Shown here: positions 39,582 through 48,070 of the stretch, in pieces
How the letters are laid out: each line of letters opens with the position of its first letter
How positions within the stretch are numbered: position 1 is the stretch's first letter
Assembly: GCA_947623745.1 (NCBI GenBank)
Contig: CANQHN010000004.1
Location: 1-64,000 of the forward strand
From: an uncultured Oscillospiraceae bacterium
GTDB taxonomy: Bacteria; Bacillota; Clostridia; Oscillospirales; Oscillospiraceae
Direction of reading: 5' to 3'
Length of the DNA: 64,000 bases
Notes under the pieces: generated by a model
What the model saw: the letters and a program-made list of their open reading frames with translations, nothing else
Databases searched by the model: none
What the model was told of the DNA's origin: nothing
Made by a program: the position numbers and the translations under genes

Positions 39582-39686
39582 AAATTTCGCCCTCCCCTCT
39601 TGACAAACTTGTTGTAATTGATTATTATCATTACATAAATTACACCGTCTAATATATAGACGGCTAGAGGGGGTGAAAACGGTACC

Positions 39687-40196
39687 ATGGGTGGAAAAAT
39701 TTTTCGCCAGTCTGAGGCGGACAAGCGGGAGACCGCACTGGACCAAAGGCTGGAGGAGCTGGCGGCGGAGGAGGACTGGACGGCCGTAGTAGATGAGCTG
39801 GACCGCTTCGAGGAAAACAACGACCGGCGTCACGAGGAACACCGGGCCTGCCTGGACCTGTCTCTGATGGACCGGGACGCGGAGGACGATTGGGAGGGCG
39901 GGCAATTCCGGAAATTTTTGAAACTTTGCAGAGAGCGGGACTGGAACGACCTGATCTTCTCCCAAAAGCCGGAGGACCTGCACCAGCTGGTGACGGAGTA
40001 CCCAGTCAGCGCGGCGCTGAAGGAGCTGACGCCCATTCAGAAGAAGGTCCTCTGGGCCAACGTGGTGTGGGGCGTCCCGACGAGTGACCTGGCCCGTGAG
40101 CTGGGTTGTTCCGTCCGGAACATCACCAAGCACCGCCAGAGAGCGCTGGAGAAAGCCCGCTTTCTGGTCACGGGCCGGAAGGAACCTGACCCCTGA
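39687..40196 (+). CDS. Sigma-70 region-4-like regulator
   Basis: LKELTPIQKKVLWANVVWGVPTSDLARELGCSVRNITKHRQRALEKARF. Confidence 0.75.
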   Translation: MGGKIFRQSEADKRETALDQRLEELAAEEDWTAVVDELDRFEENNDRRHEEHRACLDLSLMDRDAEDDWEGGQFRKFLKLCRERDWNDLIFSQKPEDLHQLVTEYPVSAALKELTPIQKKVLWANVVWGVPTSDLARELGCSVRNITKHRQRALEKARFLVTGRKEPDP

Positions 40197-40280
40197 AACG
40201 ACAAAAAGCCGGGACCGCTGCTTGCGGTCCCGGCCGAAAGATGATATATTGATTACAGGAATTACACAGGAGGGGCCGGT

Positions 40281-40991
40281 ATGGAGCTCAAAACCATGTT
40301 CCCCAATTTAAATGTGATGTGGAGCCGCTGGTCGGAGTACACAACGGTGACGGACCGGGGTGGCGCGGAGTATCTGGTCCCCGCGCCGGGGGCGGCCGAG
40401 CTGGCCTACAACTGCGCCGACCGGCCGGAGGAGCTGGTGGCCGACGCTCTGGAGCTGGGCCGGCGGCTGTTGGTCGGCGGACTGGAGAAAGTGGAGAAAA
40501 CCCGCCTGTGCGCCGCTTTCGCGGCCTGTCACGGCCTCCTGGGGCTGGAGGCAGAGAAGGACACGGCCTGCTCTGACGACCCGAGTTTGCCCCCTTTCTG
40601 CCAGCCGCTGAACAGCAGCGGATATGGCGAGGACCTGGGGCTGTTCCAGGTCAGTTTCATGGAGCTGTACCAGCACTTTGCAATCGTCAGGGGGGAGCGG
40701 GCCCTATCGGAGCAGCACTCCAGGGTGATGGACCTGTCCGGCCTGCTGCGTTATCGCCTGACCAGCGGCCGGACCCCCCAGCTGGTGTGGGAGGCCCGGA
40801 GCATGAGGGCAGTCCTCCACCTGGCCTACGCGGCGATGGTGGCTGCACCGAGCGGCGGGCTGAAGGTCTGCAAGAACTGCGGGAAGGTGTACTACAATCC
40901 CCACGCCAAAAGCGAGTTCTGCTCGGCGCGGTGCAGAAACTATTTTAATGTGAGGGCGTTCCGGGAGAGGGAAAAGGAAACACCACGGTAA
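40281..40991 (+). CDS. DUF6076-like protein with C-terminal zinc finger
   Basis: LKVCKNCGKVYYNPHAKSEFCSARCRNYF. Confidence 0.6.
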   Translation: MELKTMFPNLNVMWSRWSEYTTVTDRGGAEYLVPAPGAAELAYNCADRPEELVADALELGRRLLVGGLEKVEKTRLCAAFAACHGLLGLEAEKDTACSDDPSLPPFCQPLNSSGYGEDLGLFQVSFMELYQHFAIVRGERALSEQHSRVMDLSGLLRYRLTSGRTPQLVWEARSMRAVLHLAYAAMVAAPSGGLKVCKNCGKVYYNPHAKSEFCSARCRNYFNVRAFREREKETPR

Positions 40992-41103
40992 ATTGATGGA
41001 CAGCCGGAGACTTTGCTCCCTAGGGCCGGCCTTTGCCACAATCAGTACTGTCGGAATCACGGGATTCATGCTATAATTGAGTTGATTGGAAGGAGATGGG
41101 AAC

Positions 41104-43017
41104 ATGGAAATATACACTATCCTAAGCCAAATTGATCTTGGGAGCTACGCAATGCCTGTTTTTCAACGTGGATACGTCTGGAATCGGGATCAGGTACGGA
41201 AACTTATGAACTCGCTCTATCGAGGATATCCAATTGGCGAACTTCTTGTTTGGAATACAACAACGGACCCAGCAATCTCTAAAGGTGATGGTCCACTTAC
41301 GCCTGGCAATGTCAATCTAATCCTGGACGGTCAGCAGCGGGTGACCTCCCTCTACGGCGTTATCCAAGGGAAGCCGCCAAAATTCTTTGATGGCAATTCC
41401 AACTCGTTCACCAATCTTTATTTTAATGTTGCCGATGAGACATTTGAATTCTATATGGCCGCCAAGATGAAAAATGACCCAGCTTGGATCAGCGTCACAG
41501 ATCTTATGCAGCAGGGAGCTTCCGAATTCATCCAAAAAAGGATGCTGGAAAATCCTGAAAATGTCCCATTTTGGTTGTCTCACATGAAAGAGCTAAACCG
41601 CTTGGATGCGATAAAAAAACTGGATATTCACATCCAGACAGTGTCAGGTCCCGACAAGACGATCGATGTAGTTGTGGAGATTTTCAATAATGTCAATAGC
41701 GGAGGAACGAAACTAAGTAAAGGTGACCTTGCACTGGCAAAAATCTGCGGGGAATGGCCGGAGGCCCGAGAAGTCCTGAAGGATATTTTAAGCAGCTATA
41801 GAACTGCCGGTTATGACTTCACAATGGACTGGCTGCTCCGTTGTCTTACCGTATATCTGACTGGTCAGCCATATTTTAATGCATTAGGGCAGATTTCCCC
41901 CGACGAGATCAAGAAGGCTATTCCAAAGGCCAATGAGGTGATCGGAACCTGTCTGGATCAAATCGGTTCACGCCTTGGCCTTGATCATGCACGGGTCCTG
42001 GGCAGTGTATTTGCTATAGTCACAATGATCGGCTATCTGCGGCACAACAACTGGGAATTGTCCGATAGCGCCGAGTGGGATAAGCTGCTTTATTGGTATG
42101 TCCATGCGTTCCTGTGGGGGCGCTATGCAGGATCAACTGAAAGTGTGCTGGCTCAGGATTTGAACACGATTTCTCGCGGGGAAGGGATAGAAGGCCTGAT
42201 TCGTCAGTTGAGGCAAATGCGCGGGGATTTGACGATTCGCCCCGAAGATTTTTGGGGATGGAGTACCGGTGCCCGATTTTACCCTCTGCTTTATTTACTG
42301 ACACGTACCAGCCATTCTCGTGACTGGGGTACCAATCTGGAGCTGAAAAACAAGCTCCTTGGGAAGAACTCTACACTTGAAGTTCACCATATTTTCCCTA
42401 AGGCTTATCTCTATGAACATGGGAAAACAAAATCCATCGTGAATGCTCTGGCAAACTATGCGTTTTTGACCAAGGATACGAATATTTCTATTTCCAATCG
42501 CGCCCCAGAGGATTACATGCCTGAATATCAGGCAAAATGTCCCGGTGCAATTGAAACACATTGGATACCGATGGACCCGAAACTTTGGAAAATAGAGAAT
42601 TATGAGAAATTCCTTGAAGAAAGACGGAAACTGCTGGCGCAGGCTGCCAACAGCCTTTTGGATTCCCTTTACCACAGTCGGATGGAAGAACCTGCGATTA
42701 TTCAATCCTTTGCTACGAAATCATTTGATAATGCCCAAACTGAGGAAGAAGAGATTGATGATATGACCTCTTGGATGGAGGAACATGGTCTCAATACAGG
42801 CGTAGCAAATCATCAGCTTGTTGCATCAGATGGGACTGAAGTAGCTATTATTGATCTCGCTTGGCCGCAGGGAATCCAAGTAGGACTGAGTGAACCGATT
42901 GCGTTGCTTTTGAATGAATCGGCCGAAACACAAGCAGCTGTCAGTAAATATGGCTATCGATATTTTACAAGCACCGAAGAACTGAAATCGTTTATTACGA
43001 ACGGATATTTATCATAA
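41104..43017 (+). CDS. DUF262 plus C-terminal HNH/DUF1524-type protein (GmrSD-like)
   Basis: PVFQRGYVWNRDQVRKLMNSLYRGYPIGELLVW; LILDGQQRVTSLYGV; LEVHHIFPKAYLY. Confidence 0.8.
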   Translation: MEIYTILSQIDLGSYAMPVFQRGYVWNRDQVRKLMNSLYRGYPIGELLVWNTTTDPAISKGDGPLTPGNVNLILDGQQRVTSLYGVIQGKPPKFFDGNSNSFTNLYFNVADETFEFYMAAKMKNDPAWISVTDLMQQGASEFIQKRMLENPENVPFWLSHMKELNRLDAIKKLDIHIQTVSGPDKTIDVVVEIFNNVNSGGTKLSKGDLALAKICGEWPEAREVLKDILSSYRTAGYDFTMDWLLRCLTVYLTGQPYFNALGQISPDEIKKAIPKANEVIGTCLDQIGSRLGLDHARVLGSVFAIVTMIGYLRHNNWELSDSAEWDKLLYWYVHAFLWGRYAGSTESVLAQDLNTISRGEGIEGLIRQLRQMRGDLTIRPEDFWGWSTGARFYPLLYLLTRTSHSRDWGTNLELKNKLLGKNSTLEVHHIFPKAYLYEHGKTKSIVNALANYAFLTKDTNISISNRAPEDYMPEYQAKCPGAIETHWIPMDPKLWKIENYEKFLEERRKLLAQAANSLLDSLYHSRMEEPAIIQSFATKSFDNAQTEEEEIDDMTSWMEEHGLNTGVANHQLVASDGTEVAIIDLAWPQGIQVGLSEPIALLLNESAETQAAVSKYGYRYFTSTEELKSFITNGYLS

Positions 43018-43122
43018 TTAAGGGCTTTGTATTTCCTGAAATACTTGAAGCATTCTGATAAAGATATGTGACATTAAGTTATTGGTTTCACGCTCCTCCA
43101 TAAGATATATTCATCTCACATC

Positions 43123-44097
43123 TCATACTGAAAAATGTTGCCCCTGCTCCTGCTGTTCCATTTCATAGCGCTCCTGCACTTCCCGGAACAGATCCGCAGG
43201 GATGGACTCCACAAAACTCTGATACTGCTGCAGCTCCTGAATCAACTCCAGATTCTCCCGGCGATCAGCAGCGGCCTGACGCTGGGCCTGCTGGGCGTCG
43301 TACCGAAGTCCGGCGGCGGCGTCCTCTAGGATGAGGAGCTGCTCGTCGTAGGGCTTCAGCTTGGCCTCGAAAGCGTTGACCTGGGGATACCACTTCAACA
43401 GCAGGCCAAAAATTTTTTCTCTCTGCTTTCCCGCGTTCAGCGGGCCGATCTTTTTGATCTCCTTCTTGATACGCACCATTTCGTCGGTGAGCCGGTGGGA
43501 CTGCTTGTAGAGCCAGGTGGGGATGTGCTTCCGCTTGGTGACGGCGGCGGCCTGGCCCCGCTCCAGCTGAGGAAATTCGGACGCCATATGGTCGTGGAAC
43601 TTGTCCTGCCACTCCACCAACCTGTCCCGGTTGCCGATGACCTCTTTGGCGGACAAGCGCTTGTCCGGCGTCAGCGGGACGAGGCAGACGTGCATATGCG
43701 GGTTGTGCTCGTCCATGTGGACCACGGCGGAGAAGATATTCTCCTCCCCCACCTCCCGCTTCAAAAACTCCAGGGCGTGGGCAAAATAGAACCTCACCCG
43801 GTCCTCCGGCAGCTCGGCCAGAAACTCGGGTGAGGCGGTGATGATGGTATCGATGAATTTAACGCTGTCCTTGCGGACCTTGCACTTGGGGTTCTCCTGC
43901 TGAGCCTGCTCAATGCGGGATTGAATCTCCACGTAGTATTTCATCTGCGGTTCGATGAGATGGTAATTGAGGTAAGAGCGGCTGCGATCCACGTCGGGGT
44001 TGCTGGCGTACTGTTCCTTCTTCCGTTCGTGGTGTTTCTCAAGGGCCCCTGCGGGGCCGCCCTTTCGTTTGGCAAAGCGCATGATTGCGTATGGCAT
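43123..44097 (-). CDS. MobV-family relaxase (plasmid recombination enzyme)
   Basis: MPYAIMRFAKRKGG..HHERKKEQYASNPDVDRSRSYLNYHL; VVHMDEHNPHMHVCLVPLT HxDExxPHxH motif. Confidence 0.93.
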   Translation of the reverse strand: MPYAIMRFAKRKGGPAGALEKHHERKKEQYASNPDVDRSRSYLNYHLIEPQMKYYVEIQSRIEQAQQENPKCKVRKDSVKFIDTIITASPEFLAELPEDRVRFYFAHALEFLKREVGEENIFSAVVHMDEHNPHMHVCLVPLTPDKRLSAKEVIGNRDRLVEWQDKFHDHMASEFPQLERGQAAAVTKRKHIPTWLYKQSHRLTDEMVRIKKEIKKIGPLNAGKQREKIFGLLLKWYPQVNAFEAKLKPYDEQLLILEDAAAGLRYDAQQAQRQAAADRRENLELIQELQQYQSFVESIPADLFREVQERYEMEQQEQGQHFSV

Positions 44098-44321
44098 GAA
44101 GGGTCCTCCTTTCTATTGACAGGTTGACGGTGAACGAGAGGTTTTCACATACCGCCAACAAGCTGGAGCCCGCCGCCCCGGGTCCGATCCGTATCCATCG
44201 ACGGAACGCAGTCGGTGCAGTCTGCGGGGCAGGGTAGCAGCGGCTTGGCGGCGGTCTCCCCGCCCACGGCAGAGCCCGGCCGTCATGGGGGGCCGGGCTC
44301 TGCCGCGTGCGTTTGTTGGGC

Positions 44322-44360
44322 GGTATAACGCACTAGACCTTGCCGCCGGGGGCGGCAAGG
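44322..44360 (-). other. oriT: Predicted MobV oriT (hairpin followed by nic)
   Basis: Minus strand CCTTGCCGCC-ccc-GGCGGCAAGG TCTAGTGCG/TTATACC resembles pMV158 hairpin + TAGTGTG/TTATAC. Confidence 0.8.
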
Positions 44361-44435
44361 TCGTGCGCCCGGGGATACCCCGGGACCCCGTTTTGCGCGC
44401 TCGCCCCTGCCCCGTTGGGGCGGGGCTTCGGCGCA

Positions 44436-44486
44436 CGTTTTTGCCGCCGGCGTATGGGCACAGGCCCTGCACCGGCGGCAAAAACG
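44436..44486. repeat. 15-bp perfect inverted repeat upstream of mob gene
   Basis: CGTTTTTGCCGCCGG / CCGGCGGCAAAAACG. Confidence 0.8.
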
Positions 44487-44642
44487 ATGCCCCTCGGGGG
44501 CGGGACGGAGGACGAGGGACGGGGGATCAAATACAGAGAAAACAAATGGGAGCCAGGACTATTCCTGACTCCCATTCAGCGTTTAAGACTTGGGGTTTGC
44601 CGCCGCAATTTCCACTTTGATTTCTTCTAGGGAGATGTCTTC

Positions 44643-44686
44643 AAAAAGTTTTTAGAATCAAAGTAGAAAAACTTTTTAAAATCAAA
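44643..44686. repeat. Pair of 20-bp A/T-rich repeats at 24-bp spacing
   Basis: AAAAAGTTTTTAGAATCAAA and AAAAACTTTTTAAAATCAAA. Confidence 0.65.
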
Positions 44687-44757
44687 AGTTTTTCACATGG
44701 ACTGCAAATCCGTTTTTGATTACAGCGTGGGGCAAATTGCCAAGGATAAAAACACTG

Positions 44758-44786
44758 TTGATAAGATGGGATAAACGTGGTATAAT
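44758..44786 (+). promoter_or_regulatory. Promoter of second Phd/RelE module
   Basis: TTGATA-N17-TATAAT. Confidence 0.7.
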
Positions 44787-44816
44787 AATGTCACAGCAAG
44801 AAAGGAGCTGATCAAT

Positions 44817-45077
44817 GTGCCGCGTATTATCCCCATCCGTGACCTAAAGGATACAGCAGCAATTTCCCAGATGTGCAGTGAGTCCAGCGAACCGGTGTTT
44901 ATCACCAAAAATGGATACGGCGATATGGTCATCATGAGCATGAAAGCGTATGAGGAAAAAATGTGGCTCCTGGACGCCTATGCAAAGCTGGAAGAGGCCG
45001 AGGAGGACATCCGTTCCGGCCGAATGGTAGAGGCCCATAGCTCGCTGAAGGCTTTGAGGGAAAAATATGGCCTATAA
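44817..45077 (+). CDS. Phd/YefM-type antitoxin
   Basis: MPRIIPIRDLKDTAAISQMCSESSEPVFITKNGYGDMVIMS; GTG start with AAAGGAG. Confidence 0.85.
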   Translation: MPRIIPIRDLKDTAAISQMCSESSEPVFITKNGYGDMVIMSMKAYEEKMWLLDAYAKLEEAEEDIRSGRMVEAHSSLKALREKYGL

Positions 45078-45375
45078 AGTTATCGAAACATCACAGGCGG
45101 AGCAAGATTTGGACAACATTGTCTCCTACATCGTAAATATTTTGGGAAACCCTTCTGCCGCCGCTCTGTTGGATGATGTAGAGAAATACTACAGCAGTCT
45201 GGAGGATATGCCAATGCTGTTTGAGGCATGCCGCTCTCCACACCTCAGAGCATTAGGTTACCGCAAGGCTGGAATTCGGAACTATATTATGATTTACAAG
45301 GTAAACGAACCTAAGAAAGAGGTCATCATTCTGCGGTTCTTCCATGGACGGCAGGACTATGAGAAGCTGATCTGA
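45067..45375 (+). CDS. RelE/ParE-type toxin
   Basis: YKVIETSQAEQDLDNIVSYIVNILG...YIMIYKVNEPKKEVIILRFFHGRQDY. Confidence 0.85.
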   Translation: MAYKVIETSQAEQDLDNIVSYIVNILGNPSAAALLDDVEKYYSSLEDMPMLFEACRSPHLRALGYRKAGIRNYIMIYKVNEPKKEVIILRFFHGRQDYEKLI

Positions 45376-45390
45376 ACGGGCATAAAGCAG

Positions 45391-45425
45391 GGCACGGCCT
45401 GATTGGGCTGTGCCCTGTTGTTTTT
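45391..45425 (+). terminator. Terminator of the TA module
   Basis: CAGGGCACGGCC-tgatt-GGGCTGTGCCCTG followed by ttgttttt. Confidence 0.7.
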
Positions 45426-45427
45426 GC

Positions 45428-45448
45428 CGCTAACAAAACGCTAACAAA
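45428..45448. repeat. Two CGCTAACAAA repeats, 11-bp period; candidate integrase arm sites
   Basis: CGCTAACAAA at 45428 and 45439, about 150 bp from att core. Confidence 0.55.
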
Positions 45449-45599
45449 TTTCCTAAAAAACGGTATTTCAAGCGAGTTTCCTGGAACCCTTGAACTGGTT
45501 GAGAAAATTCGGGAAACGCTTAGAAACACAAGAAATTGCGGCGTTTTCGAATGCAAAAATGTGCCGCTCTGTGCCGCTAAAAACCGCTGGTGGATACCC

Positions 45600-45659
45600 A
45601 TTCGAAATCCGATAGGTCGGGCAACCGGCGCGGGGGTTCAAATCCCTCCATCTCCGCCA
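45600..45659 (+). other. att site: 3' fragment of tRNA-Ser(CGA) from anticodon loop to CCA
   Basis: attcgaaatc...ggtcgggcaaccgg...gggggttcaaatccctccatctccgcca; no acceptor 5' strand or D arm upstream. Confidence 0.75.
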
Positions 45660-45908
45660 CGTCGGAAGCGTCCTGAGGATGGCTGGAAAACGCAAGCGTT
45701 TTCCACGCCGTCGGTCAGGGCGCTTCCTCCTTTCCTTACAAAGCCAAAAGGTGGCTTTGTGAGGGCCCCGTTGTGCAAGCGTTTTGCTTGCTCCGACGCA
45801 TTTGTTTTAAGTTCAGAGCGTGTTCACTCCGCGGCGGCCCACTTGCTCCCAAAATTGGCGGCAGGCAGCGGCATCCCCCGCGCCATGACCGGGGCATATC
45901 AGACAAAA

Positions 45909-45954
45909 GCAGAAAAGGAAGGCCAATATATTTATATTGGCCTTCCTTTTCTGC
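45909..45954. repeat. 46-bp near-perfect palindrome
   Basis: GCAGAAAAGGAAGGCCAATATA-tt-TATATTGGCCTTCCTTTTCTGC, 22-bp perfect arms. Confidence 0.9.
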
Positions 45955-46109
45955 GTTGATCAAGTGTTTCCGCTGAAACAAATTGGTGTTCGTGTTCCTG
46001 TCCTTATTTGAGTGTGGCGTCTCGAACTATTCTCGAATTGCCGAGGACAATATGCAGGTGTGTTTTACAGAACTTATGTCGGTCCAGCCGAGCTCCGCCG
46101 CTGGGGCAA

Positions 46110-46145
46110 AAAAGCGCCCGGGACGGCGATATCCCGGGCGCTTTT
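46110..46145 (-). terminator. Terminator after TRAP permease remnant
   Basis: AAAAGCGCCCGGGA / TCCCGGGCGCTTTT. Confidence 0.75.
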
Positions 46146-46179
46146 GAGGTGAAGATCCAGTTTCGGAGCGGTGCCGCGC

Positions 46180-46488
46180 TCAGCTCTTGTACCCCAGGAG
46201 ATGAGGAACGGCCAAAACGATGGGTTCGCAGTAGGTGATCAGGATCAGGCCGATGAGCAGTGCCAGCAGGAACGGTATGATCTTCTTGACCAGGTCGGCA
46301 AAGGGGATTTTCCCGATGCCGCAGGAGGCGAACAGGCCGGAGGCGATGTAACCCATATTGACTGTGCCGACGGCCAAGGAGTAGGCCACCACCGACAGGC
46401 CGATGGGGACGGACATAAAGACACAGCCCAGGAATACCGCCAGGATCACAGCTCCGTCCGCCGCCAAGGACTGAGCGCCCCGCCCCAT
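46180..46488 (-). pseudogene. Internally deleted TRAP transporter large permease (DctM) remnant
   Basis: N-terminal VILAVFLGCVFMSVPIGLSVVAYSLAVG joined to C-terminal IPFADLVKKIIPFLLALLIGLILITYCEPIVLAVPHLLG; only about 100 aa. Confidence 0.65.
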
Positions 46489-46536
46489 CGGGGCCTGGCC
46501 CCTGAAACTGAGTGGAACGGTGATAAGCGGCGCTTT

Positions 46537-47565
46537 TCATTTCTGTCCGGCCAGCTCCTTGACCAGCTCATCCTTTGGGTGATGGTGGCCGTGCTTCCCG
46601 TCAGAGCGATAATGGTTATGCGCGTGAGAATGGGTTATTGTGTGGGTGTGCGTGCTGCCGTCGTGGGTATGGGTAAACGTGTGCTGGTGAAGGTGGGTGT
46701 GTTGAACGGCCAGCGTATCAGCTACCACCAATGCAGTTCCCGCAATCATCACCGCCAAAGCGATCAGATACATCCCGCTCGGGCGCTCCCGCAGGAAAAC
46801 AAAGGATAAAAACACCCCAATGAACGGCGCGACCGCGTAGTATGCGCTTGTCTTGGCCGCGCCCAGGGTATTCTGCGCACGGACATACAGGAAGATGCTC
46901 AATCCATAGGCGACAAACCCCAAAAGCAGGGCAAGGGCGATATAGCGCAGCTGCGGCACAGCCTCACGCTTCAGGAACGCGATGATGAGGGAGCCAAACC
47001 CCGAAAAGATGCCTTTGAGGATGACGATCTCATAGGTGCTTTTGGAGGCGATATTCCTCGTGCAGTTGTTTTCAAAGCCCCAGCAGACTGTTGCCAGCAG
47101 GACGAACAGGGAGCCGTAGGAAAAGCGGAAACTGTCGGTCCCCTCAAAGGAGAGCAGGATGCTCGACAATGTGATCAGGGCGATTGCGGCCCACAGCCGG
47201 CGGGATACCGCCTCCTGAAACACCACCAACGCGATGATTGTCGTCGCAACGATCTCAAAGTTGCCCAGCAGTGAGGCATTGGATGAGGAACCATAACTGA
47301 TCCCCAGCATTAAGAAGATTGGGGCGGCAATATCCAGCACAATCATTCCCAGCACAAACGGCAGGTCCTGCCGATCCAGTTTCGCGCTCTTTTCCTGCCT
47401 GTTGAACAGGGACAGGATGCCAATCCCGATTCCGGCGCCGAGGTAGAGCAGCGCCGCCATAGTGGTGGTCCCCACATGGTTCAGGAGGAGCTTGGAGAAC
47501 GGCACGTTGACCGCATAAAAGGCTGCGGCCAGCAGCGCATATAGGATCGCTTTCGTTTTCTGCAT
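46537..47565 (-). CDS. EamA/DMT family transporter with histidine-rich C-terminal tail
   Basis: Ten-TM EamA pattern; tail HTHLHQHTFTHTHDGSTHTHTITHSHAHNHYRSDGKHGHHH. Confidence 0.85.
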   Translation of the reverse strand: MQKTKAILYALLAAAFYAVNVPFSKLLLNHVGTTTMAALLYLGAGIGIGILSLFNRQEKSAKLDRQDLPFVLGMIVLDIAAPIFLMLGISYGSSSNASLLGNFEIVATTIIALVVFQEAVSRRLWAAIALITLSSILLSFEGTDSFRFSYGSLFVLLATVCWGFENNCTRNIASKSTYEIVILKGIFSGFGSLIIAFLKREAVPQLRYIALALLLGFVAYGLSIFLYVRAQNTLGAAKTSAYYAVAPFIGVFLSFVFLRERPSGMYLIALAVMIAGTALVVADTLAVQHTHLHQHTFTHTHDGSTHTHTITHSHAHNHYRSDGKHGHHHPKDELVKELAGQK

Positions 47566-47626
47566 GATGCTTTTCCCTCTACGTGTACATTGGGTCGTTT
47601 ATCCCTGTCAAATCAGATTTGGAAAA

Positions 47627-48052
47627 TCAGCCGGTGTAAGCATCCTCGACTGAATTGCTGAAATCCTGCCGTTCAAGCCACACCCGTTCTTCTTCACTTT
47701 CCGGGATGTCGATCCGTTCGATCTTGAATACCACCGGTCTTGTGCCGTCATTGCAGCAGGCAATCATCATCCTGTCATCATTTGTCCAGCCCTTCATGAT
47801 AGAGCCGCCTTGAAGGGCGGTATAGACATAGCGGCTTACAGAGTCCCACGCCTCACCACAGAATTTCCCGTCCATGAGGTGATAGAAATCATCTTGCCGG
47901 GGTGTGCGTTTCAACAAAAATGTATCACCAGGTTTGAAAAATGGACATGGACCGGATTTGGGATCAGCCAGATATTTCTCCTGAAGCTCCGGAAAGCACT
48001 TTGTCTCCAGAACGGTGATCCTGCATTCATGCCTCATAGCGTTGACCTCCAT
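47627..48052 (-). CDS. TIGR04076 family protein
   Basis: CRITVLETKCFPELQEKYLADPKSGPCPFFKPGDTFLL. Confidence 0.75.
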   Translation of the reverse strand: MEVNAMRHECRITVLETKCFPELQEKYLADPKSGPCPFFKPGDTFLLKRTPRQDDFYHLMDGKFCGEAWDSVSRYVYTALQGGSIMKGWTNDDRMMIACCNDGTRPVVFKIERIDIPESEEERVWLERQDFSNSVEDAYTG

Positions 48053-48070
48053 ACCTCCGTTTGGCTCGAT

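Noticed and set aside
45468-45695. Short ORF containing RWRDLNPRAGCPTYRISN
   Set aside because: It is the reverse translation of the tRNA-Ser 3' fragment, a common spurious call.
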